From assembly GCA_015056365.1 (NCBI GenBank), contig SVGM01000019.1:1-43558 (forward strand): a DNA stretch of 43,558 bases, written 5' to 3'. This stretch comes from Clostridiales bacterium (GTDB lineage: Bacteria; Bacillota; Clostridia; Christensenellales; Aristaeellaceae). The notes beneath the pieces were generated by a model. The model was not told the DNA's origin, did no database searches, and saw nothing but the letters and a program-made list of their open reading frames with translations. This document shows, one piece after another, positions 23,721-32,775 of this stretch (the first letter of the stretch is position 1; every line of letters begins with the position of its first letter). Made by a program: the position numbers and the translations under genes.

Positions 23721-24890
23721 ATGCGTACTGTGTTTACCAGCGAATGCGTAACCGAGGGACATCCGGACAAGGTGTGCGACCAGATCAGCGACGCCGTTCT
23801 GGACGCGATCCTTGCACAGGACCCCGCTTCCCGCGTGGCTTGTGAAACCTGCGCCACCACCGGCATGGTGATGGTGATGGGTGAGATCACCACCAAGGCC
23901 CAGGTGTCCATCTCCGATATCGCCCGCCAGGTGATCCGGGATATCGGCTACGTGGGCGACGGCCTGGGCTTCAGCGCGGACAGCTGCTCCGTGCTCACTG
24001 CCGTGCATGCCCAGAGCCCGGACATCGCCATGGGCGTGGACCGCGCGCTGGAAAGCCGCGATACCGATAAGACCGAGACCGGTGCTGGCGATCAGGGCAT
24101 GATGTTCGGCTATGCCTGCAACGAAACCCCCGAAAAGATGCCTCTGCCTATCGCGCTGGCGCATCGTCTCACTGCCTGCCTGACCAAGGTACGCAAGGAG
24201 GGCGTGCTGCCCTGGCTGCGTCCCGACGGCAAGGCGCAGGTCACCGTGGTCTATGAAGACGGCAAGCCCGTGTCCGTAGATACCGTGGTGCTGTCCACCC
24301 AGCATGACGAAAGCATCTCCACCGAGGATCTGCGGGTACAAATTCTGGAAAAGGTCATCAAGGCCACCATCCCCGCAGAGCTGTGGCAGGAGGATACCAA
24401 GGTATATATCAATCCCACCGGCCGCTTTGTGCTGGGCGGCCCCGCTGGCGATACCGGCCTGACCGGCCGTAAGATCATCGTGGACACCTACGGCGGCTAT
24501 GCCCGTCACGGCGGTGGCGCTTTCAGCGGCAAGGACCCCTCCAAGGTGGACCGCTCCGCTTGCTACGCTGCCCGCTATGTGGCCAAGAACCTTGTGGCCG
24601 CCGGTCTGGCTGACCGCTGCGAAGTGGCGCTGGCCTATGCCATCGGCGTGGCCCAGCCTGTCAGCGTGCAGATCAACTCCTTTGGCACCGGCAAGCTCAA
24701 CGACGAGGAACTGGGCAAGCTGGTGGCAAAGCACTTCGACCTGTCCCCCGACGGCATCATCCGCATGCTGGATCTGCGTCGGCCCATCTACCGCCAGACC
24801 GCTGCCTACGGCCACTTTGGCCGCACCGATGTCAAGCTGCCCTGGGAGCAGGAGGATAAGGCCGAGGAACTGGCCAAGGCGATTGGCTGA
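23721..24890 (+). CDS. metK: S-adenosylmethionine synthetase
   Basis: A 389-residue enzyme that makes SAM from methionine and ATP. Signatures: [16 protein letters not shown] near the N terminus, [12 protein letters not shown], and [17 protein letters not shown]; length is normal for MetK. The ATG at 23721 has GGGAGGA 11 bases upstream; the frame extends 12 codons further back, beyond the ribosome site. It is regulated by the SAM-I riboswitch in front and ends at its own terminator. Confidence 0.97.
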   Translation: MRTVFTSECVTEGHPDKVCDQISDAVLDAILAQDPASRVACETCATTGMVMVMGEITTKAQVSISDIARQVIRDIGYVGDGLGFSADSCSVLTAVHAQSPDIAMGVDRALESRDTDKTETGAGDQGMMFGYACNETPEKMPLPIALAHRLTACLTKVRKEGVLPWLRPDGKAQVTVVYEDGKPVSVDTVVLSTQHDESISTEDLRVQILEKVIKATIPAELWQEDTKVYINPTGRFVLGGPAGDTGLTGRKIIVDTYGGYARHGGGAFSGKDPSKVDRSACYAARYVAKNLVAAGLADRCEVALAYAIGVAQPVSVQINSFGTGKLNDEELGKLVAKHFDLSPDGIIRMLDLRRPIYRQTAAYGHFGRTDVKLPWEQEDKAEELAKAIG

Positions 24891-24913
24891 AACTGTTTAA
24901 TCCCATGAACAAA

Positions 24914-24962
24914 GCGCACTTGCATACCAACTCTGAGATGGTGTGCAAGTGCGCCGTTTTAA
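24914..24962 (+). terminator. Intrinsic terminator of metK
   Basis: GCGCACTTGCATACCA (24914-24929) pairs with TGGTGTGCAAGTGCGC (24939-24954; one wobble), then CGTTTTAATT. The minus-strand tail TTTGTTC may give some termination of the convergent gene. Confidence 0.85.
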
Positions 24963-24987
24963 TTGGTGATATGTAATGCGCTAAATG

Positions 24988-25677
24988 TTACTGGAACGTG
25001 GGCATGAACGTATTGCACCACTCAGAGGACTCGGGATATGTTTGGCTAACAAGTGTCTGACCTTCGGGGGTACGAATAACAGCAATGGTCTTGGTAGCAT
25101 AGAGCCATATCTGCAGGTAGCCGTTATCCAGCGGATACTGGGCAATGATGTTAGGCATGAAGTAGTTGGTATCACCGGTGGCGGCAACGTTAAGCCAAGT
25201 TGATTGGGTAATATCGCCTTCACGAAAGATTACGCTATCGATAAAGGGAAAATCGAAATAGAAGCCGACGTGGAGAGTCCAATCATTGAACTTCTCGGTA
25301 TTGGTGATGGTAAAGGTGCTGGTCATCATGCCTGTCATTATCCCAAAGGAAGGAACTTGAAAAGACCGTTCATCCACAATGTACGCTCCGGCGGCATTAT
25401 CGTAAATAAATTCAACGCCATGTCCTTCGATACTGCCAGGCCGTGGAGTCCACTTCTCCGGGTCGCAGATGAATTCGAAGTTGCGGCTTCCGGACATGAT
25501 TTCATCGTGGGTGGGGATGTAGAAGGCGATACCTTCTGGGGTCAGGTCGGGCATTTCGGGCAGAAGAGCCTGCAGTTCGGCGAAGGTGGCGGGCAATTCG
25601 GTCATTTCCAGCGCACTTGCGGATAACGCAGTAGTGCAAAGCATAAGGGTCAGCAGCATTGCAAGTAGTTTCTTCAT
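24988..25677 (-). CDS. Secreted hypothetical protein
   Basis: A 229-residue protein with a clear Sec signal peptide: MKK, a hydrophobic core of ~14 residues and a likely cut after ASA near residue 22. There is no lipobox cysteine, so it is released or wall-associated. The mature part has aromatic-rich beta-type segments (WTLHVGFYFDFPF, YLQIWLYATKTIAV) and resembles no family I can name. ATG 25677 has GGAGG 9 bases upstream; the open frame extends 13 codons further without a site. It has its own extended -10 promoter. It neighbours, but diverges from, an ECF sigma operon, which could control it. Confidence 0.82.
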   Translation of the reverse strand: MKKLLAMLLTLMLCTTALSASALEMTELPATFAELQALLPEMPDLTPEGIAFYIPTHDEIMSGSRNFEFICDPEKWTPRPGSIEGHGVEFIYDNAAGAYIVDERSFQVPSFGIMTGMMTSTFTITNTEKFNDWTLHVGFYFDFPFIDSVIFREGDITQSTWLNVAATGDTNYFMPNIIAQYPLDNGYLQIWLYATKTIAVIRTPEGQTLVSQTYPESSEWCNTFMPTFQ

Positions 25678-25706
25678 TTTTCTAACCTCCTTGGATTCGT
25701 AAAACC

Positions 25707-25735
25707 AGTATAGCATGAATCGGGGTGCAATGCAA
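25707..25735 (-). promoter_or_regulatory. Promoter of the secreted protein gene
   Basis: On the minus strand TTGCAT (25735-25730), 17-base spacer, TATACT (25712-25707) with TGC just before it (extended -10). Confidence 0.75.
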
Positions 25736-25873
25736 TGCTTAGGCCTTTCAACAATGGCAAAGTAAGTGTTTCACGCTCAGCTTTTGTTGGTGTAATTTCA
25801 AAAGCTGGATATGTCAAAGATTGCACATTTTTACCTGCTGCATCGTCTGTATAGGTGAAGGGAGGGAAGGCCG

Positions 25874-26380
25874 GTGGAAACCAAGCTGAATCGAGACGAA
25901 TGGTTGGAGGCGGCTATGCTGCGTTGGGAGGTTCCTTTGCTGCGCACCTGCTTTCTTCTGCTGCGGGACCGCTCACTGGCGGAGGATGCAGTGCAGCAGA
26001 CATTTCTCAAGGCGTGGCGGGGGTATGACAGCTTCCGGGGCGACAGCAGCGAAAAAACGTGGCTGAGTCGCATTGCAGTGCATACCTGCCGGGATATACA
26101 GCGGGAAAAATGGTTTCGCCGCATTGACTTGTCCGTTGGTATGGAAGAGTTGCCGGAGCCGGCGGAGGGATTTCGGGAGCCGGATGATACGGTCACCCGG
26201 GCGATTCTGGCGCTGCCGGATCAGATCAGGCGGGCGGTGGCGCTGCATTATTATCAGGGGCTGACGGTGCAGGAGACGGCGCAGGCTCTGGGAATTTCCC
26301 GAAGAACCGCCCACTACCGGCTGGAGAAGGCGTACAGGCTGCTGAAGGAAGGATTGGAGGGGTGGTATCATGATGCATGA
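25874..26380 (+). CDS. ECF-type sigma-70 factor
   Basis: A 168-residue sigma factor with region 2 (about 20-90, including SLAEDAVQQTFLKAW) and region 4 (about 110-162, LPDQIRRAVALHYYQGLTVQETAQALGIS... helix-turn-helix). Regions 1 and 3 are absent, as in ECF factors. It starts with GTG at 25874, with AGGGAGGGAAGG upstream. It overlaps the membrane partner gene by 11 bases, the usual sigma/anti-sigma arrangement. CGTCTG at 25844 resembles an ECF -10 box, which could mean autoregulation, but I see no convincing -35. Confidence 0.92.
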   Translation: METKLNRDEWLEAAMLRWEVPLLRTCFLLLRDRSLAEDAVQQTFLKAWRGYDSFRGDSSEKTWLSRIAVHTCRDIQREKWFRRIDLSVGMEELPEPAEGFREPDDTVTRAILALPDQIRRAVALHYYQGLTVQETAQALGISRRTAHYRLEKAYRLLKEGLEGWYHDA

Positions 26381-27569
26381 AAACGATATCCGCAATGCGA
26401 TCGACCGCCGCCTTTCCGGTCTGTGCGCAAGCGAAGCAAGGCGGCAGCGAATCTGGCAGACAGTGGCGGAGGAGGCTGGTCAGCATGCACGATGCAGGCA
26501 GTCCGCAACTGCCGGAAGACCTGTCAGACGGCTGACCCTGCTGGTGGCGCTCTTGCTTCTTTTGCTGCTGACCTGTGCTGCTGCCGTGGCGTTTAACTGG
26601 AACGTGCTGGCGTTTCTGGAAATCGAGTCGGATGCGGATACGGCCAATATCGTCACCACCATCGATGGACGCTCCAATGTGGGCGACTGGAGCATGATTA
26701 TTGACAGCGCAGTCACCGACGGAGAGTATCTCGCCTTTGACTGGACGCTGATCAAGGAAGACTTGGAGGTTCCCTGCTACATTCAGGTGGAGAGCCTCAC
26801 CGGCAACGGTTTACCCCTGTCTACGGACGGTACGGATGACTTCCATTGCCAGTGGATACCGGGGGCGTTTTTCAGCGGGAATGATCAGGGCGGCAATCTT
26901 TGCCGTCTGCCGGAAGGAATAACGGGAGATACGCTGCTGGTGGAGATGGTCATCGGTCTTTATAGACCGGTGAAGCCCGTTTATGAAATGGAGGTGTTCG
27001 ACGAGACCATCGCCCGTCAAAAGCTGGATGAAGGGTATTATGTGATTGCCGAAGGCGAAGGTTTTGTTCTGAACATGCCCGAAGAAGGACTATGCCATTG
27101 CTTCGGTATGGTAAACGATGCCGCGGATGAGCATTTGGAGCGTACAGAGATGATCATCCGTTTCACAGTGGATCTGGCGTCGGGTAAAGCCACAATGCGG
27201 AATCTCCCTTTGCCACAGCCGGTGCGCTACCCAGACTTTACCATGGAATACACAGCCGCTGCGTCCTCTGCGCTGCAAACCAGCTGCGCCATTATCATCA
27301 CGCCTGATGAGGGTACCCGGGAGGCCGCCTGTGCTCTTTTGGAAAACGGTTATCTACATCCGACGGATGCACAGGGAGAACGGCTGGGGGTATTCCCGCT
27401 GGAGGGCAGCGGTGGCGTAAGGGAGATGGAAAACGGCGTATGGGGTCTGTATTATGAATGCAGCATTCCTGCAGTTCCGGAGCTTCCGGAGGTTATCAGC
27501 CTGTCGTACATTACGCAGCAGGATGAGGTGTTCACTGCGCCAGTAACGGTAGGGAAGAAAGCAGAATAA
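26370..27569 (+). CDS. DUF4179-type membrane protein, likely anti-sigma partner
   Basis: A 399-residue protein: ~50 cytoplasmic residues, one membrane segment (about 53-74, strongly Leu-rich), and an extracytoplasmic region with a DUF4179-like start (FLEIESDADT...DGRSNVGDWSMIIDSAVTDGEYLAFDWTL, recognised by the pattern of a short alpha/beta start after the anchor). Such proteins sit next to ECF sigma factors in Firmicutes and are thought to hold them at the membrane. ATG 26370 has GGAGGGG 8 bases upstream and overlaps the sigma gene, so the two are coupled. The signal it senses is unknown. Confidence 0.85.
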   Translation: MMHENDIRNAIDRRLSGLCASEARRQRIWQTVAEEAGQHARCRQSATAGRPVRRLTLLVALLLLLLLTCAAAVAFNWNVLAFLEIESDADTANIVTTIDGRSNVGDWSMIIDSAVTDGEYLAFDWTLIKEDLEVPCYIQVESLTGNGLPLSTDGTDDFHCQWIPGAFFSGNDQGGNLCRLPEGITGDTLLVEMVIGLYRPVKPVYEMEVFDETIARQKLDEGYYVIAEGEGFVLNMPEEGLCHCFGMVNDAADEHLERTEMIIRFTVDLASGKATMRNLPLPQPVRYPDFTMEYTAAASSALQTSCAIIITPDEGTREAACALLENGYLHPTDAQGERLGVFPLEGSGGVREMENGVWGLYYECSIPAVPELPEVISLSYITQQDEVFTAPVTVGKKAE

Positions 27570-27596
27570 CGATAAAAGTTTCATTCGGCACAGAAG

Positions 27597-27625
27597 GCCG
27601 GGGGAGTGCGTGTTCCTCCGGCTTT
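27597..27625 (+). terminator. Weak intrinsic terminator of the ECF operon
   Basis: GCCGGGGGA (27597-27605) pairs with TCCTCCGGC (27614-27622, one G-U), followed by only three T. It is positioned 28 bases after the stop, but the short T-run makes it uncertain. Confidence 0.45.
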
Positions 27626-27654
27626 CCGTATTAACGGTGATTGCACCCCACCCC

Positions 27655-27683
27655 TTGCCATCCCCCCGACAATCCAGTACAAT
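27655..27683 (+). promoter_or_regulatory. Sigma-A promoter of rqcP-ispDF-comEC-holA
   Basis: TTGCCA (27655-27660), 17-base spacer, TACAAT (27678-27683), 53 bases before the rqcP ATG. Confidence 0.78.
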
Positions 27684-27735
27684 ATACATATCTGCGGACA
27701 TTTGCCGTAGCCATCAGGAAAGGAAGTGCATCCCC

Positions 27736-28017
27736 ATGCGTCTGGATAAATTTCTCAAGGTGTCCCGGATCATCAAGCGCCGCACAGTGGCCAACGAGGC
27801 CTGCTCCGGCGGCCGCGTCAGCCTGAACGGCAAGGTGGCCAAGCCCGGTGCGGAGGTCAAGGTGAACGATATTCTGGAGATCCGCTTTGGCAACCGTGTA
27901 GGCCGCTATCGCATCGCGGAGGTAAAGGAAGTGGTGCGCAAGGAAGGTGCAGCCGATATGTACGAGGTGCTGGAAGAGGACGCAGCCACCAAGGCGGAAA
28001 GAGGCGCAGAAGAATGA
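27736..28017 (+). CDS. rqcP: RqcP (S4-domain ribosome quality-control protein)
   Basis: A 93-residue protein with an S4 RNA-binding domain at residues 1-60: MRLDKFLKVSRIIKRR, ANEAC..GRV..NG. RqcP (YabO/Hsp15 group) binds stalled 50S subunits and helps RqcH add C-terminal alanine tails. Length and the first-helix pattern fit RqcP rather than RluD-type or TyrS S4 domains. AGGAAG lies upstream of the ATG. It is the first gene of the operon and overlaps ispD by 4 bases. In Bacilli the gene is usually near mazG/divIC, so the location here is different. Confidence 0.9.
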   Translation: MRLDKFLKVSRIIKRRTVANEACSGGRVSLNGKVAKPGAEVKVNDILEIRFGNRVGRYRIAEVKEVVRKEGAADMYEVLEEDAATKAERGAEE

Positions 28018-28721
28018 TCAGCTATGCCATCGTTTTGGGCGGCGGCAGCGGCCAGCGCATGGGCGCAGGCATGAACAAGGTATTCCTGCCGCTGCGCGGC
28101 GTGCCTGCCATCGTTAGATCAGTTGCCCCGTTTTCCGGGCTGTGCAGGGGGGCGGTAGTGGTTGCCCGTGCGGACGAAGTAGATGATATGCGCGCCCTGC
28201 TCAATCGCTATGGCCTGAGCCGCTTTGTGCTGGATGTGGTGCCCGGCGGCGAAACCCGTCAGGCTTCCGTGAAAAACGGCATGGATGCCCTGCCTGAGGA
28301 TGCAGAAGCCATCCTTGTGCATGACGGTGCTCGCTGCCTTGTGACGGAGGAAGTCATCCGGCGAGTGATGGAAGGCATTGTGACAAACGGCAATGGCGTG
28401 GCTGCTGTGCCGGTGACGGATACCATCAAGCAGGCGGATGCAGCGGGTCGAGTGCTGGCAACGCTGGATCGTTCCGTGCTGTACGCCATGCAGACTCCGC
28501 AGGGCTTCCGGGCGGTTGACCTGTTCGCCGCACACCAAAAGGCTGCCGAGGAAAACTACTTGGCCACCGACGATGCCGCTTTGGTGGAATACTTGGGCAA
28601 GCCGGTGTACCTGACCGAGGGAAGCCGGGAGAACCTGAAACTGACCACGCCGGTGGATTTGGCCTTTGCAGAGGCCATTCTGCGGGATCGTGAGGAATGG
28701 GAGGCTGTTCAGGGATGCTGA
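28014..28721 (+). CDS. ispD: IspD, 2-C-methylerythritol 4-phosphate cytidylyltransferase
   Basis: A 235-residue enzyme of the MEP isoprenoid pathway that couples MEP to CTP. Signature: GGGSGQRMG near residue 9-17 with a downstream NKVFLPL, GETRQASVKNG, HDGAR, DTIKQ and TPQGF. Length matches the family. It starts within the rqcP stop (ATGA) and overlaps ispF by 7 bases. Note that the first motif has GQRMG...NK where many homologues have G.RMG...PK. Confidence 0.95.
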   Translation: MISYAIVLGGGSGQRMGAGMNKVFLPLRGVPAIVRSVAPFSGLCRGAVVVARADEVDDMRALLNRYGLSRFVLDVVPGGETRQASVKNGMDALPEDAEAILVHDGARCLVTEEVIRRVMEGIVTNGNGVAAVPVTDTIKQADAAGRVLATLDRSVLYAMQTPQGFRAVDLFAAHQKAAEENYLATDDAALVEYLGKPVYLTEGSRENLKLTTPVDLAFAEAILRDREEWEAVQGC

Positions 28722-29191
28722 GAATCGGACATGGCATGGATGTACACAAGCTGGTGGAGGGCCGGAAATTGATCCTCTGCGGCGTGGAGGTGCCCCACAG
28801 CCTTGGCCTGTTGGGCCACAGCGATGCGGACGTGGCTACCCACGCCCTGATGGATGCGCTGCTGGGCGCCGCCGCTCTGGGGGACATCGGCAAGCTGTTT
28901 CCGGATACGGATATGCGGTACAAGGGTGCGGACTCCATCGGGCTGCTCAAGGTGGTCATGGGTCGCCTGGGTGAAAAAGGCTATGCCCCGGTGAATGTGG
29001 ATGTGACCATCGTGGCCCAGAAGCCCAAACTGCGCCCCTATATCGATCAGATGCGGCAGCGGCTGGCCGAGGCCATGGAGATGGATGTGGACATGGTCAA
29101 TGTCAAGGCCACCACCACCGAGCATATGGGTTTTGAAGGAGAAGAAAAGGGCATGTCCGCCCATGCGGTGTGCCTGATCGAAAAAGCGTAA
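28715..29191 (+). CDS. ispF: IspF, MECDP synthase
   Basis: A 158-residue enzyme that cyclises CDP-methylerythritol phosphate to MECDP two steps after IspD. Signature: RIGHGMDVHKL (metal ligands D9, H11), LGHSDADV, GDIGKLFPDTD and the C-terminal KATTTEHMGFEGEEKG. ATG 28715 matches the conserved family start; an upstream in-frame ATG at 28697 lies inside ispD and gives a non-conserved extension. It overlaps the ispD stop by 7 bases. The adjacent ispD-ispF arrangement is common and sometimes fused. Confidence 0.96.
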   Translation: MLRIGHGMDVHKLVEGRKLILCGVEVPHSLGLLGHSDADVATHALMDALLGAAALGDIGKLFPDTDMRYKGADSIGLLKVVMGRLGEKGYAPVNVDVTIVAQKPKLRPYIDQMRQRLAEAMEMDVDMVNVKATTTEHMGFEGEEKGMSAHAVCLIEKA

Positions 29192-29239
29192 CCCGCTTCC
29201 ATGATTCATTTCCATCTGTTTGGAAGAAAGGATGCGTCC

Positions 29240-31582
29240 ATGCAAAAGAAGCTGCCGCAAAGAAATCATACCCTGCTGTTTGCAGGGCTTGCTTTCTTTG
29301 CGGGTTGCTGTCTGGGCAGAATGGTATCTGACGGCCCGTGGCTGTGGATACTGTTCGGCCTGGGCGTGGGCATGGGCGCATTGCTCCTGCTCAACAAGCG
29401 CAGTGCAGTGCTCGCTGTTGCGGTATGCTTTTGTGCGCTGGGCATGCTGCGGGTGCAGCCGTCGCTCCATCCCGCCACGCCGTGGTCCGGCCGGTATGAG
29501 CAGATCACCGGTTACGTATACGGCGAGGCGCGCATTCGCACCGATCATCGCATTACCTTTACCCTGACAGATGTGGAGCTGGACGGCAGACCGCAGAAAG
29601 GCCGGGCGTACTGCACGCTTTATTACGGCGACGAGGAAGCGCCTCAGCTCTTTGACGGCGCAAAGGTCCGTCTGTCCGGCAGGGTCTATCAGCCAGACGG
29701 CAAAAGTGGCGAATCCCGCTTTGATTTCAGAGCGTGGATGTTGCAAAACGGGATGACCTACGGCATCGCCGCCTCTCAAGGGCTGCAGGTTGAAAACACG
29801 CCCCAGACCGCGCCCGTAAAGGATTGGGCCTATCGGATCAAAATGACCTTCCGCTCGGCGCTCACCCGCACCATGGGCGACGATGCAGATCTGGCCATGG
29901 CGCTTCTCTTCAGCGACCGCGAGGGTGTGGAGGAGCAGGAATACCAGGCTTTCAGCCGCTTGGGCATCGCTCATGTGATGTCGGTATCCGGCCTGCATAT
30001 TGGCATTGTAGGCGCTGCGCTCTACTGGATCATGAGCCGGCTGGGGATGCGCCGGAGCCGGCTGATTGTGCTGGCCGTGTTTTTGGCAGCCTATTGCCTG
30101 ATCACCGGTTTTTCTGCCGCGTCGGTACGTGCAGCGGTTATGCTGCTCATCAGCAGCTCGGCGGTGCTGTTCAACCGGCGGTCTGATTCCCTGACCAATC
30201 TGGGCACCGCTATGCTGGTAGTGCTTGTGCTCAATCCCCTGCAGGCATTCTCCGCTGGTTTTGTGCTGTCGGTTTCGGCAGTGGGCGGAATCCTCCTACT
30301 CAAACCGGTGCTCACCGGCCTGCTTAGGCGAATCATGCCCGCGCCCCAAGGGAACGGCGCCATCAGGCAAGCCCTATATCGTCTCGCCTTTCAGGCAGGC
30401 AACCTGTTTTGTTTCAGCCTGTCGGCACAGCTGGGCGTTGTGTTGCCAACTGCGTACTTTTTCCACCAGCTGCCTGTTTATGGCATCCTGATCAACCTTT
30501 TGGTCGTTCCCTACATCAGCCTGCTGGTGCCGGTGGATATGATCGCGCTGGTTCTCTCGCCGGTGCCTGGACTGGGCAGCGCAGTCGGAAAAGCTGCCGC
30601 TGCTATGGGCAATCTGCTATTGCAGGCCGTTCGGCTACTATCAACCCTGCCTATGGCGTCCATCCGCGTGGGTTCGGTGGCCGCGCTGTGGCTGATGACG
30701 ATCATCGTGATGCTGGCGGCCGTATCCTGGATCATACGCGCCAAAGCATGGAAGCGCCTGATCACGGTTGTTGTAGCTGCGGCTCTTACTTGGACAGGCC
30801 TCGCCCTCTCCGCGCCGCCCGCCACCCGGTATGTGCAGCTGGCGGTTGGGCAGGCGGATGCAGCGCTGCTGTTTGACCGCGAGAAAACCATCGCCATTGA
30901 CGTAGGCGTAGACGGCAATGCCACCGTCGACTACCTGATGGATGCAGGACGGGATATCGACGCGCTGTATCTCACCCATCTGCATGTGGATCATGCAGGT
31001 GGCGTCCAATACCTGCTGGACTGCGGCATCCGCATCGACCAGGTCTATATGCCTGTCAACGCCGCTAAGCAGCGGTTGGATGAAGAAGCCCTCGCCGTGC
31101 TGGATGTGCTGGCAAACGCAGGGATTCCGGTGACAGAAATCGCTGCAGGAGCGGAGCACCGCTATCCCACCACGACGCTGCGGGCGCTGTGGCCACAAGT
31201 GGAAACCATCCGCTCCGGCCAGGACGCCAACGACCTGCCCATGGTGTTGGCGGTGGAGATGGGCGGCTATACCATTCTCGCCGCATCCGACCTGACCGGG
31301 CGCTACGAAAACTATGCCGCTGTACCCTGTGACGTGCTCAAAGTGGCGCATCATGGCAGCAGCGACAGCACCGGCGATGTATTTCTGGATCGGGTGCAGC
31401 CCGGACTCGCCTTGATCAGCTGCTCCTCCGGCAGCCAGTCGCTGCCCGGCTATGCCATGCTGCAGCGCCTTGAGGCACGGGGAATCCCCTATCTGCGGAC
31501 CGACGAATCCGGCGATATTACGCTGTTTATCAACCAAGGGCAGCTGGTAGCTGCACCCTATAAAGTGAGGAAGAGTCAGTGA
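29240..31582 (+). CDS. comEC: ComEC/Rec2 DNA-uptake channel
   Basis: A 780-residue polytopic membrane protein. Layout: N-terminal membrane helices and an OB-type domain (to ~residue 200), the competence membrane domain (about 210-520, with SVSGLHIGIVG), and a C-terminal metallo-beta-lactamase domain with THLHVDHAGG from T579 and HHGSSDS later. It carries one DNA strand across the membrane and the C-terminal domain may degrade the other. ATG 29240 has AGAAAGG 10 bases upstream. It overlaps holA by 4 bases. ComEA is not in the window, so competence is not implied on its own. Confidence 0.95.
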   Translation: MQKKLPQRNHTLLFAGLAFFAGCCLGRMVSDGPWLWILFGLGVGMGALLLLNKRSAVLAVAVCFCALGMLRVQPSLHPATPWSGRYEQITGYVYGEARIRTDHRITFTLTDVELDGRPQKGRAYCTLYYGDEEAPQLFDGAKVRLSGRVYQPDGKSGESRFDFRAWMLQNGMTYGIAASQGLQVENTPQTAPVKDWAYRIKMTFRSALTRTMGDDADLAMALLFSDREGVEEQEYQAFSRLGIAHVMSVSGLHIGIVGAALYWIMSRLGMRRSRLIVLAVFLAAYCLITGFSAASVRAAVMLLISSSAVLFNRRSDSLTNLGTAMLVVLVLNPLQAFSAGFVLSVSAVGGILLLKPVLTGLLRRIMPAPQGNGAIRQALYRLAFQAGNLFCFSLSAQLGVVLPTAYFFHQLPVYGILINLLVVPYISLLVPVDMIALVLSPVPGLGSAVGKAAAAMGNLLLQAVRLLSTLPMASIRVGSVAALWLMTIIVMLAAVSWIIRAKAWKRLITVVVAAALTWTGLALSAPPATRYVQLAVGQADAALLFDREKTIAIDVGVDGNATVDYLMDAGRDIDALYLTHLHVDHAGGVQYLLDCGIRIDQVYMPVNAAKQRLDEEALAVLDVLANAGIPVTEIAAGAEHRYPTTTLRALWPQVETIRSGQDANDLPMVLAVEMGGYTILAASDLTGRYENYAAVPCDVLKVAHHGSSDSTGDVFLDRVQPGLALISCSSGSQSLPGYAMLQRLEARGIPYLRTDESGDITLFINQGQLVAAPYKVRKSQ

Positions 31583-32604
31583 ACCACACGGCATTTTTTG
31601 ATCTTCTGAAGAAAGGCACGATTCAGGAGGCCTACCTGATGGAAGGGCCGGAAGAGTACATCAAACAGCAGGCGCTGGAGCGGCTGAAAGAAAAGCTGCT
31701 GCCTGCCGGGCTGGAGGAGATGAACCTGACAGAACTCCACGACCCGGATGCGGATGCGCTGATCGCCGCGGCCGAAACCCTGCCCTTTATGGGCGAAAAG
31801 AGGCTGGTGGTGGTCAGGGAATGCGCCTTGCTCACCAGTGGCAAAAAGGCCGAGGACGAGAAAAAAGTCAACGCCATCACCGACTACCTGTCCAACATCT
31901 CCCCCACCACCTGCCTGGTGTTTTACGTCAAAGGCAAGGCAGACGGACGAAAAAAGCTCTATACCCTCCTGAAAAAGAAAAACGCCATTGTGGACTTTTC
32001 CCCCATGAGCGACAGCGAGTGCGCCGTATGGGCAGCCAAAACCATGCAGCGCATGGGCAAGAAGCTGGATCGTAACTGCGCAGAGAAGTTGGTTTTCACC
32101 GTGGGAAGGGATGCCGCGCTGCTGAAGCAGGAAATGGAGAAGCTGGCGTCCTTCCTGCGCGACCGCGACGCAGTGACGGAAGCCGATATCGATGCCGTAT
32201 GCACCCGCTCTGCGGAGTACACCGTATTCCAGATGGTGGACGCGCAGGTGGCCGGCAAAAACCAGGAAGCGTTTTCCCTCCTCCGGGACATGATCCGTGC
32301 CGGCGAGGAACGCATGGGTGTCATGGCCATGCTCCTGCGCCAGTATCGCATTCTGTACCATATGCGTTGTCTGCTGGACGAGCGCACGCCTCAACAGGCA
32401 CAGGCCCAGCTGCTTGGGATCCCGCCCTTTGCCGTAGGACGCACCCAGCAGCAGGCGCGTCGCTTTGAAAAAGAGCGGCTGCGGCAGGCCTATGATATGC
32501 TGCTCAGCTACGAACAGGGCATCAAATCCGGCCGGCTTCCCCTGGAGGCCTGTGCAGAGAATGCCCTGCTCAAGCTGGAGGAAATTCTGCGAGGACAGGA
32601 TTGA
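31579..32604 (+). CDS. holA: DNA polymerase III delta subunit
   Basis: A 341-residue clamp-loader subunit, normal length. N-terminal LIEGPEEYI-like opening (AYLMEGPEEYIKQQ at 18-31), and the family stretch VFQMVDAQVAGKNQEAF followed by RQYRILYHMR. It helps open and load the beta clamp at the replication fork. The start is GTG, overlapping the comEC stop; GAGG lies 9 bases upstream. comEC-holA linkage is common in Firmicutes. Confidence 0.94.
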   Translation: MNHTAFFDLLKKGTIQEAYLMEGPEEYIKQQALERLKEKLLPAGLEEMNLTELHDPDADALIAAAETLPFMGEKRLVVVRECALLTSGKKAEDEKKVNAITDYLSNISPTTCLVFYVKGKADGRKKLYTLLKKKNAIVDFSPMSDSECAVWAAKTMQRMGKKLDRNCAEKLVFTVGRDAALLKQEMEKLASFLRDRDAVTEADIDAVCTRSAEYTVFQMVDAQVAGKNQEAFSLLRDMIRAGEERMGVMAMLLRQYRILYHMRCLLDERTPQQAQAQLLGIPPFAVGRTQQQARRFEKERLRQAYDMLLSYEQGIKSGRLPLEACAENALLKLEEILRGQD

Positions 32605-32618
32605 TACGGGAAAAATAC

Positions 32619-32647
32619 TTGCTACTATCTCCGGTTTTTGGTATGAT
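32619..32647 (+). promoter_or_regulatory. Candidate promoter of the XRE-cupin / acyl-CoA synthetase operon
   Basis: TTGCTA (32619-32624), 17-base spacer, TATGAT (32642-32647). Transcription would begin near 32654, giving a leader of about 120 bases that contains the hairpin at 32684-32720. Confidence 0.65.
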
Positions 32648-32683
32648 TTTTCTATTCCAGCGTCTTGGATTTGTGCGCTGCGA

Positions 32684-32720
32684 CGTAAGCTGCACGGGCA
32701 TAGCCCGCACCCAGCTTTTT
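32684..32720 (+). terminator. Terminator-like hairpin in the leader of the XRE-cupin gene
   Basis: AAGCTG and CGGGC (32687-32699) pair with GCCCG and CAGCTT (32703-32717) with a small internal bulge, and the 3' arm runs into TTTTT. It may end the holA transcript or act as an attenuator for the downstream operon, whose predicted start lies before it. Confidence 0.45.
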
Positions 32721-32775
32721 ACGATCCCCCCTACATCATTCCGCCCCGTTTGGGCAAAAAGGAGGCGCATCCGCT

